From JAMOBE01 sp039908285 (GTDB taxonomy: Bacteria; Pseudomonadota; Alphaproteobacteria; Rhodospirillales; Rhodospirillaceae), in the NCBI GenBank assembly GCA_039908285.1, contig JAMOBE010000048.1:1-26532 (forward strand): a stretch of 26,532 nt of DNA, in the 5' to 3' direction. A program made the position numbers and the translations under genes. Shown here piece after piece: positions 25,101-26,532 of this stretch. Each line of letters opens with the position of its first letter. Position 1 is the first letter of the stretch. The notes beneath the pieces were generated by a model that did not search any database, had not been told where the DNA came from, and saw nothing but the letters and a program-made list of their open reading frames with translations.

Positions 25101-26532
25101 CCGCCGCTCCCGAGTAGTAGGTGGCGGTATCGGTTCCGCCGCCGCCGTTCAACAGGTCGTTACCGGACTCTCCGTTGAGAAGGTCGTTGCCGTCGCCGCC
25201 CAGCAGCGAGTCGTTGCCGGCTCCCCCCTTCAGATTGTCATTGCCCGTCCCGCCTTCGATCTTGTCGGCGCCGGCGTTGCCCCACAGAACATCGTTGCCG
25301 TCGCCCCCGAGGATGGTCACTTTGCCATAGCTGAAACGATCGCTCGTCATATCGACGACATCGTTGCCGTCGCCCGCGACGATGACCTCGACGTCCTGAA
25401 TGTGCGCCTGGGTGTTCGGATGATTGTAGGGATCATCCAGGAACACGGCGTCATTGCCGTTGCCCATTACCAGGGTGTCGGTTCCAGCTCCGCCATCGAA
25501 CAGGTCACGGCTCTGGTTCATGCCGGTGATGCCGTAGAACTCCCCGGTTCCGTTCACACCCGGACTGCCGACATCGAGGGCACCCCAGCCACTGCCCCAC
25601 GTGGCATCGGCGCTATAGTTCAGGATATCGTTACCGCCGTTGCCGTGCAGTTCATCATTCCCGAGTCCTCCGCTCAGGACGTCGTTGCCGTCCGCGGTCG
25701 AGGTGAAGTGCACGGTGAGAGTGTTGGAGGCGCTGCTCGTGCTGCCGTTCGACGCCTCCCGTGACGTTGCCGTGACCGTCAGCGTCACGTCGCTCGCGTC
25801 CGTGGTCGTCAACGAAAGCCCATCCAGGTCCGCCCGTGACAGCGTCCAGGCCCCACTGGCCGCGTTGTAGGTGCCAGCCGACAGGCTGCTCCCCGCCGGA
25901 ACCCCGAGCACCGTCACGCTCACGGTCTCCGATCCGTCGATGTCCACCGCCGCCGCCGACAGGTCCAGCGGAACCCGAACCGTCGCCGGGACATCCCCAT
26001 ACAGGACGTCATTCCCCGCCTCGCCCGACAGGGTATCGTTGCCGGCTCCTCCCGACAGCGTATCGCCACCCGCTCCGCCCGTCAGATTGGTACCGTCCAC
26101 CTCCAGGGTGATGGTGCTCTGGCTGACCGTCAGCGTCGGTTGATCGGCAACGGCGGTCACACTGACGGTCGCCTGGCCGGTGGTCGTGCCTCCATGCCCA
26201 TCGGTGACCGTGTAGGTGAAGCTGTCCGAACCGGCAAAGTCCCTGGTCGGCGTGTAGGTGAAACGGCCATCGGCGCCGAGAGTCACCGAACCATGAGTCG
26301 GCCCACCATTCTCCGCCAGCGCGAACGACAGCGAGTCGCCATCGTTGTCCGTCGCCGACAGCCGCCCCGACAGCCCAACATCCTCGGCGGTCTCCACGGC
26401 GTTGGTTCCCAGTACCGGCGCTCCATTGACGTCAACCGTGACCACCTGCGTCGCCGTGCCGCCATGGCCGTCGGCGACGGTGTACTCGAAGGTGGCCCCC
26501 TCGTGGGCCGAGTACCCGGCGTCGGGGGTGAA
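22105..26532 (-). CDS. Giant RTX/cadherin-repeat adhesin, type I secreted (5' end beyond window)
   Basis: The last 1,475 residues of a surface protein; the frame is open to the right edge, so no start is seen. N to C: cadherin-like repeats (26532-26140); a first RTX block (about 26130-25960) with nonapeptides such as GGAGNDTLS; an Ig-like unit 'LSAGTYNAASGAWTLSRADL' (about 25975-25700); a large RTX array (25690-24870) of Ca2+-binding GGxGxDxUx turns; two nearly identical 94-residue repeats (24637-24074) plus another cadherin unit (to about 23800); a lectin-like jelly-roll segment (about 23750-23170); a second Ig-like unit (23170-22900); an Asp/His/Asn-rich stretch (about 22855-22700); a last RTX block; and a C-terminal target domain 'DAIFDFQIGSSGDTLDLSGLL' of the VCA0849 type I secretion kind. 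RTX turns fold on Ca2+ outside the cell. Adhesion or biofilm is a family-based inference; ligand unknown. Confidence 0.93.
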   Translation of the reverse strand, partial: FTPDAGYSAHEGATFEYTVADGHGGTATQVVTVDVNGAPVLGTNAVETAEDVGLSGRLSATDNDGDSLSFALAENGGPTHGSVTLGADGRFTYTPTRDFAGSDSFTYTVTDGHGGTTTGQATVSVTAVADQPTLTVSQSTITLEVDGTNLTGGAGGDTLSGGAGNDTLSGEAGNDVLYGDVPATVRVPLDLSAAAVDIDGSETVSVTVLGVPAGSSLSAGTYNAASGAWTLSRADLDGLSLTTTDASDVTLTVTATSREASNGSTSSASNTLTVHFTSTADGNDVLSGGLGNDELHGNGGNDILNYSADATWGSGWGALDVGSPGVNGTGEFYGITGMNQSRDLFDGGAGTDTLVMGNGNDAVFLDDPYNHPNTQAHIQDVEVIVAGDGNDVVDMTSDRFSYGKVTILGGDGNDVLWGNAGADKIEGGTGNDNLKGGAGNDSLLGGDGNDLLNGESGNDLLNGGGGTDTATYYSGAAVSVDLAAGTATGQGSDTLVGIENVIGSRGNDTLLGNSGNNVLEGQAGNDVLNGGAGADTILAGEGSDTGILVHGQGGGDTYDGGAGWDTFQLDVTRAAIAENPSLIQEIRGLAAAIGSNTPFHSDLLGLDERNFEAFQLRLDGNNATLADINRGPVTTADAGETQQGQAITMSAATLLANDRDADGDGLTITSVGGAQHGTVRLENGNVIFTPDATFSGHTGATFEYTVSDGHGGTATQVVTVDVNGQPMTGADSGETQQGQAITMSAATLLANDRDADGDGLTITSVGGAQHGTVRLENGNVIFTPDATFSGHTGATFSYTVSDGHGGTTTQVVTVDVNGQPNATDGTAVATPEDTVVTGILGATDADGDTLSFGLAQSGGPTHGIVTIDQSGNYTYTPTTNYSGADSFTYTVSDGHGGTTTGVATVAVAAVADTPDLAVTVHTSSSGSGSQQGESFETPVSQWDDDGWRIDGSVHSQADWKGNNRGESDNKATDGQHFASIDTQLQNNDGTGGNSLLPSSWVAENHVGRSSVITHSFTLAKGESISFDWGFSSSDKTHGDFGFFSIGSGTPIKLADASSNINDWHTVTWTASESGTYDLHLGVADVTFKKDGTYDQRWASGGGTSNLYVDSVEVHHATVTTVDISAAVRDLDGSERLAVTVSGVPDDATLSVGTHNADGTWTLTGADVQSLAVNTLAVTTPADYEGTFDLTVTATAIEATGPTASTTKMVSVTIGEPTNQPSSGNENESCDNDHDDDHDNDDHDNDDHDNDDSGEGHSGSSIAATEDHHQFHLDDDVDHTDGITSISANGHNDVGVFGSYGSDSWDFSHINLQGIASINGGGGVDSIIGSASADTIYGGSGADSLWGGGGNDVLSGGSGHDDLWGGAGSDRFVLNSGSSSNTDAIFDFQIGSSGDTLDLSGLLGNNYEQGDNINDFVRLVQDGDDTRVQVNADGKSNDFKDVATLHDVHHESNQASYQVHDNGDGVVTIVDPNHTS
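22783..22827 (-). repeat. 15-bp tandem repeat encoding an Asp/His/Asn-rich segment
   Basis: Three exact copies of GTCGTTGTCGTGGTC (plus strand), followed by a degenerate copy, encode repeated D-H-D-N-D units in the RTX protein. In-frame length makes expansion or contraction harmless to the frame. The whole acidic and His-rich stretch spans roughly 22700-22855 and may bind metal ions. Confidence 0.85.
24074..24637 (-). repeat. Two tandem 282-bp repeats (94 residues) in the RTX protein
   Basis: Copies at 24074-24355 and 24356-24637 differ at about 21 positions by eye, roughly 93% identical, and encode cadherin-like units ending 'YTVSDGHGG'. A third, more diverged copy enters the window at the right edge. 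Recent duplication or gene conversion is likely. Confidence 0.88.

Noticed and set aside
22051..25764. Two long plus-strand frames antisense to the RTX gene, one with a long Val run
   Set aside because: The Val run is only the complement of the Asp/His/Asn repeat, and no start site or domain supports them.
22105..26445. GTG at 26445 as the true start of the RTX protein
   Set aside because: It falls inside a cadherin-like repeat whose sequence continues in frame to the window edge.

Overview
The window looks like chromosomal DNA from a high-GC free-living alphaproteobacterium, most likely of the Rhodospirillales (Magnetospirillum-like) kind. This is inferred from gene content: a divL-like kinase directly after ahcY, a Tim44-domain gene plus mltA facing fxsA, a MlotiK1-type cyclic-nucleotide-gated K+ channel, and strong third-position GC codon use. 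I cannot name a species. No rRNA, tRNA, CRISPR array, phage or complete insertion sequence is visible.

Layout. 1-3.5 kb (minus strand): a DUF302 protein, then a PfkB-family (adenosine-kinase-like) kinase followed 14 bp later by typA/bipA. 3.7-13.2 kb (plus strand): pgi, a glutamine-synthetase-fold (PuuA-like) ligase behind a good promoter with an overlapping palindrome, a UvrD/Rep helicase with an unusual C-terminal module, then ahcY and, 6 bp later, a DivL-like multi-PAS kinase. 13.3-19.2 kb (minus strand): a nudF-type Nudix hydrolase; an orphan ParA ATPase, a CopD-type membrane protein and a possible mini-ORF; a K+ channel overlapping a TPR/glycosyltransferase-like gene; and metC. 19.35-21.25 kb (minus): mltA and a Tim44-like protein, divergent from fxsA (plus). 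22.1-26.5 kb (minus): the 3' 4.4 kb of a giant RTX/cadherin-repeat adhesin that runs off the right edge.

How the genes fit together. ahcY (SAH to adenosine plus homocysteine), the adenosine-kinase-like gene and metC (cystathionine to homocysteine) sit around the methyl-cycle/homocysteine node. mltA, the Tim44-like protein and fxsA are envelope genes. The DivL-like kinase would belong to the CckA/CtrA cell-cycle circuit. The big RTX protein is a probable type I secreted surface adhesin; its transporter is not in the window.

The most notable signals are: (1) a pair of 57-nt near-perfect palindromes (14.0 and 17.9 kb) with a shared 14-nt flank, related by six fully compensatory base-pair changes and two wobble-preserving ones, so a small mobile element family under hairpin selection; (2) Cys in place of the phospho-accepting His of the DivL-like kinase; (3) a mosaic family of C/G-rich palindromic intergenic elements present five times; (4) a palindrome overlapping the -35 box of the GS-like gene; and (5) an Asp/His/Asn-rich 15-bp tandem repeat and two nearly identical 94-residue repeats in the adhesin.
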